From Myxococcales bacterium (lineage in GTDB: Bacteria; Myxococcota_A; Polyangia; Polyangiales; Polyangiaceae), in the NCBI GenBank assembly GCA_004193285.1, contig SECP01000041.1, positions 21,991 through 85,990 of the forward strand: DNA of 64,000 bases. Direction: 5' to 3'. Every line of letters begins with the position of its first letter. Within the stretch, counting starts at the first letter, position 1. Of this stretch, positions 40,583 through 48,925 are shown piece after piece. The notes under the pieces were generated by a model. It had not been told where the DNA came from, made no database searches, and was given only the letters and a program-made list of their open reading frames with translations. Made by a program: the position numbers and the translations under genes.

Positions 40583-43135
40583 TTGCAACCCGAGACGCCC
40601 TTCGTTAGAAGTCCCAACGTGTCGAACTCTGCGAAATACAACATCCCCGTCGATGAGTTGCAGCTGGACTCCGAGGCGCTGAAAGAAGCGTTCGTCAACC
40701 ACGTTCAGCACACGCAGGGTAAGCACCCGAGCGCGGCAACGCGGCTCGACCACTTCATCAGCGCTGCTCGCACCGCGCGCGATCGGATGTTCGACCGCTG
40801 GACGCGCACTTGGTCGCGTCGCGAGCGCCAGCAGCCCAAGATCGTGAACTACCTCTCTATGGAGTTCCTCATCGGCCGTCTGCTGGAAGACGGCCTCGTG
40901 AACCTCGGCGTGCTGGAGGAGATGCGCACGGGGATGGCCAGCCTGGGTATCGACCTGAACCAGGTGCTGGAGCAGGAGCCGGACGCAGGGCTCGGTAACG
41001 GCGGCCTGGGGCGCCTCGCGGCGTGCTTCTTGGACTCCATGGCCACGCTGGGCATCGCCGGCATGGGCTACGGCCTGCGCTACGACTACGGCATCTTCCG
41101 TCAAGACATCGTGGGCGGGCTGCAGCAAGAGTCGCCGGACCAGTGGCTGCGTTTCGGTAACCCCTGGGAGATCGCCCGGCCCGAGCGCACCTACGCGGTT
41201 CGCTTCGGCGGCCGCGTCATTCAGTACACGGGCAGCACCGGCCGCCTCGTGCACGAGTGGGTGGACACGGACAACGTCAACGCGATGGCGTACGACATCC
41301 CGATCCCCGGTTACAAAAACAACGTGGTCAACACGTTGCGCTTGTGGTCGGCCAAGGCAACGAACGACTTCGATATTTCGTACTTCAACCGCGGGGACTA
41401 CCTCAAGGCAGTCGCGGAGAAGAGCGCTACCGAGAACATCACGCGGGTGCTCTACCCGAACGATCAGCAGCCGGCAGGCAAGGAGCTGCGCCTCAAGCAG
41501 GAGTACTTCCTCGTCTCCGCCACCCTGCAAGACGTGATCACGCGGCACCTGCGTTACCACTCGGATCTGTACAACCTGCACGAGCAGGCCATCTTCCAGA
41601 TGAACGACACGCACCCGGCGCTGGCGGTCGCGGAGCTGATGCGCGTTTTGATGGATGTCCACGCCATGCCGTGGGACCACGCATTTTCGCTCACCAAGCG
41701 CTGCTGCGCCTACACGAACCACACCATCTTGCCGGAGGCGCTCGAGCGCTGGCCGGTGTGGCTCATGGAGCGCGTGCTGCCCCGCCACCTGCAGATCATC
41801 TACGAGATCAACGCTCAGCACCTCGCCGAGGTGAGGAAGGCCTTCCCGGGGGACGAGGAGCGCATTCGTCGCATGTCGCTCGTGGAGGAGGGCGCGGAGA
41901 AGCGCGTCAACATGGCGAACCTGGCCATCGTCGGCGGCAGCAAGGTGAACGGCGTCTCCGCTCTGCACTCGCAGCTCCTCAAGCAGTTCTTGTTCTCGGA
42001 CTTCTGCGACATGGAGCCGAGCAAGTTCATCAACCAGACGAACGGCGTGACGCCGCGCCGCTGGATGCTCAAGTGCAATCCCAGGCTCGCCGCGCTCATC
42101 ACGAACCGTATCGGCCCCGGCTGGGAGGTGGATCTGGATCAGCTGGAGCGGCTCGTGCCGTTCGCCAACGATCCGGAGTTCCAGGCGGAGTGGCGCGCCA
42201 TCAAGCAGTACAACAAGGAGCGGCTCGCCAACGCGCTCCGGCGTGACCTACGCATCGAGCTGGATCCCACGCACCTCATCCATGCGCAGGTGAAGCGCAT
42301 CCACGAGTACAAGCGCCAGCTGCTGAACATCCTCCACGTCGTGTCGCTGTACCTGCAGTACCGGCAGAAGCCCCCGTTCGACGTCACGCCGCGCACCTTC
42401 TTGTTCGCAGGCAAAGCTGCCCCTGGTTACGACATGGCCAAGCGCATCATCGCGCTGGCCAACGCGGTCGGGCAGACGATCAACAACGACGTGGCGGTGC
42501 GCCAGCACCTGCGCGTGATCTTCGTGCCGAACTACAGCGTGTCGATGGCCGAGCTCATCGTCCCCGCGACGGACGTGTCCGAGCAAATCTCGACTGCGGG
42601 TACGGAGGCCTCCGGCACCGGGAACATGAAGTTCTCGATGAACGGCGCGCTCACGATCGGCACGTTGGACGGCGCGAACGTGGAGATTCGCGAAGCAGTG
42701 GGCGACGCCAACTTCTTCTTGTTCGGGCTGCGCACGGAGCAAGTGGCGCAATCGCGCGAAGCTGGCTACGACCCGATGCAGCTCTACTATGCCGAGCCGG
42801 TGCTGCGCGCGGCGCTGGACGCGGTGTCGACCGGGACTTTCTCGCCCGACGACGCCAACCGCTTCAAGCCCGTCATCGACTCGCTGCTCTACGGTGGCGA
42901 CACCTACATGGTGCTCGCGGACTTCCTCAGCTACGTGCACTGTCAGCGCAGCGTGGAGGCCGCGTACCACGACCAGGTGGCGTGGACCCGTAAGTCGATC
43001 TTGAACGTGGCTCACATGGGCCGCTTCTCGAGCGACCGAACGATCTTGGGTTACGCCCGCGATATCTGGGGCGTGTACGTGCCGCCGATCGGCGGCCCCC
43101 GCACCAGCATCGTGCCTCCGAATTCGGTCCGCTAG
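40583..43135 (+). CDS. glgP: Glycogen phosphorylase
   Basis: 850 aa. It splits alpha-1,4-glucans with phosphate to glucose-1-phosphate. The PLP-Lys region GTGNMKFSMNGALTIGTLDG and phosphorylase motifs (DAGLGNGGLGRLAACFLDS; IHEYKRQLLN-type as RIHEYKRQLL; TNGVTPRRW) are intact, and length is typical. The start chosen is a TTG at 40583 with AGGAGG six nt upstream; a GTG at 40619 and an ATG at 40541 are alternatives. Its stop codon is the loop of a perfect palindrome. Together with ROK kinase and transaldolase it points to glycogen use. Confidence 0.94.
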   Translation: MQPETPFVRSPNVSNSAKYNIPVDELQLDSEALKEAFVNHVQHTQGKHPSAATRLDHFISAARTARDRMFDRWTRTWSRRERQQPKIVNYLSMEFLIGRLLEDGLVNLGVLEEMRTGMASLGIDLNQVLEQEPDAGLGNGGLGRLAACFLDSMATLGIAGMGYGLRYDYGIFRQDIVGGLQQESPDQWLRFGNPWEIARPERTYAVRFGGRVIQYTGSTGRLVHEWVDTDNVNAMAYDIPIPGYKNNVVNTLRLWSAKATNDFDISYFNRGDYLKAVAEKSATENITRVLYPNDQQPAGKELRLKQEYFLVSATLQDVITRHLRYHSDLYNLHEQAIFQMNDTHPALAVAELMRVLMDVHAMPWDHAFSLTKRCCAYTNHTILPEALERWPVWLMERVLPRHLQIIYEINAQHLAEVRKAFPGDEERIRRMSLVEEGAEKRVNMANLAIVGGSKVNGVSALHSQLLKQFLFSDFCDMEPSKFINQTNGVTPRRWMLKCNPRLAALITNRIGPGWEVDLDQLERLVPFANDPEFQAEWRAIKQYNKERLANALRRDLRIELDPTHLIHAQVKRIHEYKRQLLNILHVVSLYLQYRQKPPFDVTPRTFLFAGKAAPGYDMAKRIIALANAVGQTINNDVAVRQHLRVIFVPNYSVSMAELIVPATDVSEQISTAGTEASGTGNMKFSMNGALTIGTLDGANVEIREAVGDANFFLFGLRTEQVAQSREAGYDPMQLYYAEPVLRAALDAVSTGTFSPDDANRFKPVIDSLLYGGDTYMVLADFLSYVHCQRSVEAAYHDQVAWTRKSILNVAHMGRFSSDRTILGYARDIWGVYVPPIGGPRTSIVPPNSVR

Positions 43136-43150
43136 GCGGACCGAATTCGG
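43118..43150 (+). terminator. Perfect palindrome with the glgP stop codon as loop
   Basis: CCGAATTCGGTCCGC (43118-43132) and its exact complement (43136-43150) flank the three bases TAG, the glgP stop. A 15-bp stem with 3-nt loop is followed by a T/G-rich stretch (GTTGGTTTGT). It likely ends transcription or protects the mRNA end, in either direction. Confidence 0.7.
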
Positions 43151-43180
43151 GTTGGTTTGTATTGCCATGGGCTCCGCGTA

Positions 43181-43604
43181 GGGCGTGATGGCGTCCGTTT
43201 CCACCTGGGGTGGGGCGGGCGCCGGTCTCGCCGGTTTTTACACTCCGGTCTTCGGGTGCCGATCGTGATCTGATCGTGCCAAGGTCGGGTGAGGGGGATC
43301 CAGCTCGCGCGCGGGCGCGCGCTCGCGATCGCCTTGCAGCAGCGGTCGCGGGTGTACGGCCCCTGACGAGGTACGTCGCTGGGCGTGATGGCGTCCGTTT
43401 CCACCAGAGGTGGGCGGGCGCCGGTCTCGCCGGTTTTTACACTCCGGTCTTTGGGTGCCGATCGTGATCTGAGCGTGCCAAGGACGGGTGGGGGGGGATC
43501 CAGCTCGCGCGCGGGCGCGCGCTCGCGATCGCCTTGCAGCAGCCGTTGCGGGGTGTACGGCCCCTGACGAGGTACGTCGCTGGGCGTGATGGCGTCCGTT
43601 TCCA
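43181..43604. repeat. Tandem repeat of about 200 bp, two full units plus a partial third
   Basis: Unit 1 is 43181-43380, unit 2 is 43381-43581, and 43582-43604 repeats the first 23 bp. The two units differ at about a dozen positions. Each contains a GCCGG-flanked stretch followed by TTTTT, and a GCGCGCG/CGCGCGC inverted repeat next to GCGATCGC. The third copy jumps to a late part of the unit (CCAGCTCG), as if an internal piece was lost. No convincing protein frame crosses it. Confidence 0.85.
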
Positions 43605-43629
43605 GCTCGTGCGCGCTTGAAGTGAAGGC

Positions 43630-45087
43630 TCAGCTAGCCGGTTCGAGGAGCCGGTGCGTCTCTAGCCAGGCGGCGCATGCCTTGGGCCATTCTCGACCGG
43701 CTTCGTAGTCTGGATTCATTCCCAGACCGTGCGGCCCCGCGTCATAGACGTGGAGCTCGTGCGGGACGCCGGCGCGCTGGAGGGCGTCCGCATACAAGAG
43801 CGAGTTTTGCACGGGGACGCTCGCGTCGTCTCGGGTGTGCCAAATGAACGTGGGTGGTGTGCGAGCGGTGACGCGCGTCTCCAGCGAGAGGCGCCGCACC
43901 ACTTGCGGATCCGGATCGAGGCCGAGCAGCGCGCGGCGAGAGCCCTCGTGCGCGTAGGGCGGCTCGAACGTGATGACCGGATAGGAAAGGATCGAGAAAT
44001 CCGGCCGCTCGTCGTCGGTTTGGAAGAGGCAAGACGCGCAGGCGGCCAAGTGCCCGCCGGCTGAAAAGCCCATCACCCCCACACGACGCGCGGCAAAGCC
44101 AAGCGGCGAGGACTGCGCGCGCACGAGACGGACGGCGCTCAGGACGTCTTCGAGCGGAGCTGGGTGCCCCCAATCAGCCAGGCGATAGCGCAGCACGTAG
44201 GCGTGCACGCCGCGCTCGTTCCACCACGCGGCGATGCGAGAGCCCTCTTTTTCGAGCGACAGGTGGGTGTAGCCACCGCCCGGGCACACGACGACCGCGC
44301 CGCGCGGGGCGGAGCGGGTCGGAAAGAAGTCGAGCGCGGGCCGATGCGGACGTAACGCGAGCCCCGAACCGGCGCTCACCAGCGCCGCAACGACCAAGCG
44401 CGCGGCGGCATGCGCTCCTTCCGCCGAGAGCTGCGTCGTGCTCGCGGGCGCAAAGAGCCGGGTGCTCGCGGCGGGGCCGTAGCGCTCCAGCAGGTGCGTC
44501 GTTTCGCTCATTGCGTCTACCAGGAGCGTCCCGGTGGCGCGAGCGACCGTGCGCGCGGCGTCCGGGTAGTCGCCGTGACTCGGCTGGACGCGTTCGCCCT
44601 CGAAATGGCGACAGGCGATAGGCGTGAGCAATACCGGCACGCCTCCTTGTGCGCGCGTCTCCGTCACGTACTGCCGCAAGTCCTCGCGAAAGCTCGCGGC
44701 GGGGGGGTGCGCTGGATCGGCCTCACCGTCGTGTTGCCCGAACTGAACGAGTACCCAATCGCCCGGCGCGACTTGCGCCAGGAGCGCGGCCCAATGTCCC
44801 TCGTCGCGGAAGCGCTTGCAGCTGCTTCCCGAGCGCGCCGCGTCGTTTACCCGTACGTCCTCGAGCTCGGACTCGAGCACGGCGCCCCAACCGACTCGCC
44901 CACCCGCGGCGGGGAGCTCCGCCGCGGTGGAATCCCCCACGATGTGGAGCGTGCGTGGCTTGCTGGCCTTCACGTCGTCGGCGGCGTGCGCGTTGCTCGG
45001 CGCGAAGGCCGGGGCGTGACGTCGCGCCGAGCAGCCGAATTCGCCCAGTAGCAGCAGCGTGAGGGCGGGGACGTGGCGGCGTCGCAC
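43630..45087 (-). CDS. Two-domain carbohydrate esterase: SGNH domain plus alpha/beta hydrolase domain
   Basis: 485 aa from the GTG at 45085-45087, which begins a signal-like segment (RRHVPALTLLLLGEFGC). Residues about 45-250 resemble rhamnogalacturonan acetylesterase (SGNH): GDSTAAELPA with the Ser nucleophile and FGQHDG. The usual C-terminal Asp-x-x-His is not seen: the aligned stretch reads STTQLSAEGAHA. Residues about 260-485 form a BD-FAE/acetyl-xylan-esterase-like hydrolase with an intact triad: GFSAGGH, Asp in HTRDDASVP, His in GPHG. Exported polysaccharide de-acetylation is likely. Confidence 0.85.
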   Translation of the reverse strand: MRRRHVPALTLLLLGEFGCSARRHAPAFAPSNAHAADDVKASKPRTLHIVGDSTAAELPAAGGRVGWGAVLESELEDVRVNDAARSGSSCKRFRDEGHWAALLAQVAPGDWVLVQFGQHDGEADPAHPPAASFREDLRQYVTETRAQGGVPVLLTPIACRHFEGERVQPSHGDYPDAARTVARATGTLLVDAMSETTHLLERYGPAASTRLFAPASTTQLSAEGAHAAARLVVAALVSAGSGLALRPHRPALDFFPTRSAPRGAVVVCPGGGYTHLSLEKEGSRIAAWWNERGVHAYVLRYRLADWGHPAPLEDVLSAVRLVRAQSSPLGFAARRVGVMGFSAGGHLAACASCLFQTDDERPDFSILSYPVITFEPPYAHEGSRRALLGLDPDPQVVRRLSLETRVTARTPPTFIWHTRDDASVPVQNSLLYADALQRAGVPHELHVYDAGPHGLGMNPDYEAGREWPKACAAWLETHRLLEPAS

Positions 45088-45187
45088 CCCCGCCTCATGC
45101 GCGGAGCTTGCAAAATCGATCACGGGCGTTGCGCCGCGCCGCACCTGGGGGGAAGATTCTGGCCTAAAACCAACCCGAGGAAATGAG

Positions 45188-46159
45188 ATGTCAGAGCTCG
45201 AATCACTGAAGCAGTTCACCACCGTCGTCGCGGACACCGGCGACATTGGCGCGATCGCTCAGTACAAGCCGCAGGACGCGACCACCAATCCTTCGCTCCT
45301 CTTCAAGGCGGCGCAGCAGAAGGAATACAAGCACCTCGTCGAAGAGGCGCTCAGCTATGCCTCCAAGAAGGCGAGCGCGGGCAGCGAGCAAACCGCGCTG
45401 TTCATGGACAAGCTGGCCGTCAATTTCGGCATCGAGATTTTGAAGATCATCCCCGGCCGCGTCTCCACCGAGGTGGACGCGAGCTTCTCTTTCGATCGTG
45501 ACGGCAGCATCGCCAAGGCGCGCGAGCTCATCAAGCTGTACGAGGACTCCGGCGTCGAGCGCGAGCGAATCCTCATCAAGCTAGGCAGCACTTGGGAGGG
45601 CATCAAAGCCGCCGAGCAGCTCGAAAAAGAAGGCATTCACTGCAACCTCACGCTGCTCTTCAGCTTCGCGCAGGCCGTCGCGTGCGCAGAGGCGAAGGTC
45701 ACGCTCATCTCGCCGTTCGTCGGCCGCATCTACGACTGGTACAAGAAGTCCACGGGGCAAGAGCCCTCTGTCGAGAACGACCCCGGCGTCGCGAGCGTGA
45801 AGCGCATCTACGAGTACTACAAGAAGTACGACTACAAGACCCAGGTCATGGGCGCGAGCTTCCGCAAGGTAGAACAGATCGTCGAGCTCGCCGGGTCGGA
45901 CCTCCTGACCATCAGCCCGGACCTGCTCGCGCAGCTGCAGAAGCGCGAAGGTACGCTGGAGCGCAAGCTCACGGTAGAGGCGGCCAAGGCCAAGGACATC
46001 CCGCGCGTCACGCTGGACGAAAAGGCTTACCGCTTCGAGCACAACCAGGATCAAATGGCGGTCGAGAAGCTGAGCGAAGGCATCCGTTCGTTCTACGCGG
46101 ACGGCCGCAAGCTCGAGAAGTACGCGCAAACCGAGGTCGCCAAGGCCTCCGCCGCGTAG
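45188..46159 (+). CDS. tal: Transaldolase
   Basis: 323 aa of the TalB type, transferring dihydroxyacetone units in the pentose phosphate pathway. Motifs: DTGDIGAIAQYKPQDATTNPSL, the Schiff-base Lys in ILIKLGSTWEG, and ISPFVGRIYDWYKK. The ATG at 45188 follows a GAGGA-rich leader. A terminator follows the stop. Confidence 0.95.
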   Translation: MSELESLKQFTTVVADTGDIGAIAQYKPQDATTNPSLLFKAAQQKEYKHLVEEALSYASKKASAGSEQTALFMDKLAVNFGIEILKIIPGRVSTEVDASFSFDRDGSIAKARELIKLYEDSGVERERILIKLGSTWEGIKAAEQLEKEGIHCNLTLLFSFAQAVACAEAKVTLISPFVGRIYDWYKKSTGQEPSVENDPGVASVKRIYEYYKKYDYKTQVMGASFRKVEQIVELAGSDLLTISPDLLAQLQKREGTLERKLTVEAAKAKDIPRVTLDEKAYRFEHNQDQMAVEKLSEGIRSFYADGRKLEKYAQTEVAKASAA

Positions 46160-46194
46160 TCCGCAGCTCGCAGCAGGCTCGCCTCAGGGCCTCG

Positions 46195-46231
46195 AACGGC
46201 GCACCTCTTCGGAGTTGCGCCGTTTTGCTTT
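46195..46231. terminator. Strong UUCG-loop terminator after transaldolase
   Basis: AACGGCGCA (46195-46203) pairs with TGCGCCGTT (46216-46224); inside, CTC-TTCG-GAG forms a UUCG tetraloop stem, and TTG-CTTT follows. It can serve both convergent genes, since the other gene stops at 46236. Confidence 0.85.
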
Positions 46232-46235
46232 CTAG

Positions 46236-46946
46236 CTACTTGGACAAGCTGCGGCGCCGTCGTCTCGTTTCCGCGCTCCAGGCGGCGCGTGTTTGCAGGC
46301 GGTAGCGGCGGGAGGCCCAGTGGAGCGCAACGACGAGCGCGATCGCCGCGAAGCCGGCGGCGTTGTCGTCTACATGCAGCCCCAGCGCGAGGCCAGCGTA
46401 CAGCAGGGTACCCGCGAAGGCCGCGAGCGCGGTGAGCTCACCCGGGCGAAACACCACCGGAGTGCGCTGAAGCAAGACGCTGCGTAGCACGCCGCCGCCC
46501 ACCGCGTTGACGACCCCCACCAGCATTGCCCCCGGCACGCTGATGGAGGCGGCGAGCGACAGCCGCATGCCGACCATCGCGAAGGCACCGAGCCCCAGCG
46601 CGTCTGCGAGCCCGGTGAGCTGCGTGACCGACTTGGGTACGCGACCGTGTAAGGACTCACCGACGCGCCAGGTGAAGAGCGACGCGATGAGCGTGAGCAC
46701 CACGTACGTGGGCGTGCGCACGAGCATGGGCGGACCCGCTTGCAGGAACAGCGCGTCTCGCAGGAGACCACCGCCGCACGAGGAGACGAGGGCGATCGCG
46801 AAGATGCCGGTCAGATCATAGCCACGCCGCGCCGCGAGCACGGCGCCCGTTGCCGCCCACAGCAGCGTCGCGACCCAGTCGAAGTAGCGGAAGGCCACGC
46901 CGGCGGCGCGCCACAACTGCTCCACGTCTGCTTCGGGCCAGCTCAC
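46236..46946 (-). CDS. UPF0126/TRIC-type membrane channel family protein
   Basis: 236 aa with about six membrane segments and two internal repeats. The pattern FDWVATLLWAATGAVLAARRGYDLTGIFAI, GGGLLRDALFL and GGGVLRSVLLQRTPVVF is the UPF0126 (trimeric intracellular cation channel) pair-of-repeats hallmark. Related proteins transport potassium, glycine or other small solutes; the substrate here is unknown. Confidence 0.88.
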   Translation of the reverse strand: MSWPEADVEQLWRAAGVAFRYFDWVATLLWAATGAVLAARRGYDLTGIFAIALVSSCGGGLLRDALFLQAGPPMLVRTPTYVVLTLIASLFTWRVGESLHGRVPKSVTQLTGLADALGLGAFAMVGMRLSLAASISVPGAMLVGVVNAVGGGVLRSVLLQRTPVVFRPGELTALAAFAGTLLYAGLALGLHVDDNAAGFAAIALVVALHWASRRYRLQTRAAWSAETRRRRRSLSK

Positions 46947-46999
46947 GGCGCACCGAACATGCGCGCACTATCGCCCAGCCGCAAGGCGCTCCCGGACCG

Positions 47000-47566
47000 T
47001 TACAGATGCCGCGCGTCCAGCAGCGCTTTCGCCGCTTCTCGCGCGGCGAGCGGCGCCGATAAGTCGCGATCCATCTGCGCTACCACGATTGCGCCGTCGT
47101 ACAGCAGCACCAGCTGCGTCGCGAGGCGCTCCGCGTCCTGCGCGCCCGCGCTTTTCGCAAGGTCACGGAACAGGTCGTGCATCCATCGGCGGGCATCCGT
47201 GAGCACGGCGTCGAGCCGGGGAGTTGGCTCGCCCTCGGCGGCGGCGCGGAAGAAGGCGCAGCCGCGGAAACTCTTCTCGGCGACACGGGCGGCGAGCGCG
47301 TCGAAGATAGTCAAGATGCGCTCGCGTGGCTCCGCGATGCCGGCGAGCGCTCCCTGTAGAGCTTCCGTGCGGCGCGCGAGGCGAGCCGAAAGGTACTCGG
47401 CCACCAGCGCGTCCTTGCTTCCGAACGCGCTGTAGAGGGAGGCTTTGGCGACGCCCGCCTGCTGCAGCACACGGTCGATACCGACGGTGTGAATGCCTTC
47501 CTCGTAGAAGAGCTTGTCCGCTGCTTCCAGTAATCGGGCGCGCGGGCCCGCCGCCGGCTTGGACAT
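47000..47566 (-). CDS. TetR-family transcriptional repressor
   Basis: 188 aa. The N-terminal HTH (LLEAADKLFYEEGIHTVGIDRVLQQAGVAKASLYSAFGSKDAL) is typical TetR; the C-terminal ligand domain shows FRGCAFFRAAAEG. It is divergent from the MFS exporter, and two palindromes lie between, so it probably represses both genes until an unknown ligand binds. Confidence 0.9.
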   Translation of the reverse strand: MSKPAAGPRARLLEAADKLFYEEGIHTVGIDRVLQQAGVAKASLYSAFGSKDALVAEYLSARLARRTEALQGALAGIAEPRERILTIFDALAARVAEKSFRGCAFFRAAAEGEPTPRLDAVLTDARRWMHDLFRDLAKSAGAQDAERLATQLVLLYDGAIVVAQMDRDLSAPLAAREAAKALLDARHL

Positions 47567-47580
47567 GGCCTTGACGTAAC

Positions 47581-47625
47581 AGACAGACCTGTCTATGACA
47601 AGGCTGCGGATAGACAGACCTGTCC
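47581..47625. promoter_or_regulatory. Two TetR operator-like palindromes
   Basis: AGACAG-AC-CTGTCT (47581-47594, perfect 6+2+6 dyad) and AGACAG-AC-CTGTCC (47612-47625, one mismatch) share 13 of 14 bases and are 31 bp apart, about three helical turns. They lie in the 75-bp gap between the divergent TetR and MFS genes. Confidence 0.7.
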
Positions 47626-47641
47626 GTATAGGACATTTCCA

Positions 47642-48889
47642 ATGGTTTCCTCGCCTCTCGTTGTTGCCCGGCCCCTGGATCCTCCGACCTCGGCTCGGCG
47701 GGTCCGGTTATCGGAGGAGGCCAGCTTCTGGCTCTTGGCGTCTTTGCCAGTGTCGTTTCTCGCCGGCTCCAGCGCCCCGACGCCCCTGTACGCCGTGTAT
47801 CAGGCGCGCTGGCACTTTTCCCCCATCACCACCACGGTCGCATTCGGCATCTACGCGCTCGCGGTGCTCGCCTCCTTGCTGACGCTAGGCCGGCTCTCGG
47901 ATCACATCGGGCGTCGCCCGGTGCTGCTCGTCGCGGTATCGCTGCAAGCGCTCGTGATGTTCTGGTTTGGTCACGTCGCCAGCGCTTCCGAGCTCGTGCT
48001 CGTGCGCGTCGTGCAGGGGCTCTCCACCGGCGGCGCGCTCAGCGCGATCGGCGCGGGGCTCGTGGATCTGCATCGGCAGCGCGGCACCGTCGCCAACGCG
48101 GTGGCGCCGATGCTCGGCACCGCAACCGGCGGCATCGCTTCCGGTTTGCTCGTGCGCTACCTGCCCGCACCGGAACAGCTCGTCTACTACCTGCTCGGCG
48201 GCGTGTTCGCCGCGCAGGTGCTCGGCGTTTTCTCGATGGTCGAGCCCGGTCAGCGTCGACCCGGGGCGCTCGCTTCCTTGCGTCCTCAGCTGGGCCTGCC
48301 GGTGGAGCTCCGACCGGCCTTCTTCGTGGCCCTACCGCTGCTGGTCGCGTCGTGGGCGCTCGTCGGGTTTTACGGTTCGCTCGGACCGGCACTGCTGGGG
48401 CGGCTCTTCGGCGGCGGCTCGGTTTTGCTCGGCGGGCTTTCACTCTTCGTGATCGCGCTCAGCGGCGCTACCGCAGTGCTCGCCCTGCGGGAAAAGCCCG
48501 CTCGCGTGCTGATGCTGGTCGGGACGACCTCTCTGTTCGTCGGCGTGCTCGTCACCCTGCTCGCGATAGCGGTCGGCTCGCGCTTCGGGTTCTTCGCAGG
48601 AGCCGCGATCTCGGGCGTGGGCTTTGGCACCGGCTTCCAAGGAGCCATTCGCGACCTCGTGCCCACCGCGCCGTTGCACGCGCGAGCCGGCGTGCTCTCC
48701 GTCCTGCTCATCGTCTCTTACCTCGCGATGGGGCTACCCGCCATGGGGGCTGGCTTCCGCGTCGCCGCGACGCACGACCTCCTCGGGACCGCGCGTGAGC
48801 TCGGCAGCATCGTAGCGGCGCTCGCCCTGCTCTCCCTGGGCCCGCAACTCACCCGACGTCGGCGCTCGTCGCCTGGGGTCGTCGCCTGA
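47642..48889 (+). CDS. MFS transporter (drug/metabolite exporter)
   Basis: 415 aa with 12 hydrophobic segments. The MFS signature between segments 2 and 3 is GRLSDHIGRRPVLL. SFLAGSSAPTPLYAVYQ at segment 1 is common in a subgroup of putative exporters found next to TetR repressors. It probably expels a toxic compound; substrate unknown. Confidence 0.9.
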   Translation: MVSSPLVVARPLDPPTSARRVRLSEEASFWLLASLPVSFLAGSSAPTPLYAVYQARWHFSPITTTVAFGIYALAVLASLLTLGRLSDHIGRRPVLLVAVSLQALVMFWFGHVASASELVLVRVVQGLSTGGALSAIGAGLVDLHRQRGTVANAVAPMLGTATGGIASGLLVRYLPAPEQLVYYLLGGVFAAQVLGVFSMVEPGQRRPGALASLRPQLGLPVELRPAFFVALPLLVASWALVGFYGSLGPALLGRLFGGGSVLLGGLSLFVIALSGATAVLALREKPARVLMLVGTTSLFVGVLVTLLAIAVGSRFGFFAGAAISGVGFGTGFQGAIRDLVPTAPLHARAGVLSVLLIVSYLAMGLPAMGAGFRVAATHDLLGTARELGSIVAALALLSLGPQLTRRRRSSPGVVA

Positions 48890-48925
48890 AGCGGGATGCT
48901 GGATGCAAGCGGGCGCTGCTCGAGC

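Noticed and set aside
40022..41968. 648-codon minus-strand frame across the amidase/glgP boundary
   Set aside because: It runs antisense to conserved glycogen phosphorylase sequence and has no domain of its own.
43210..43567. Two small frames repeating the same peptide across the tandem repeat
   Set aside because: They follow only from the DNA duplication, are Arg/Ala-rich and have no start signals.
43181..43604. Tandem repeat as a CRISPR array
   Set aside because: Units are about 200 bp with no short repeat-spacer alternation and no cas genes.
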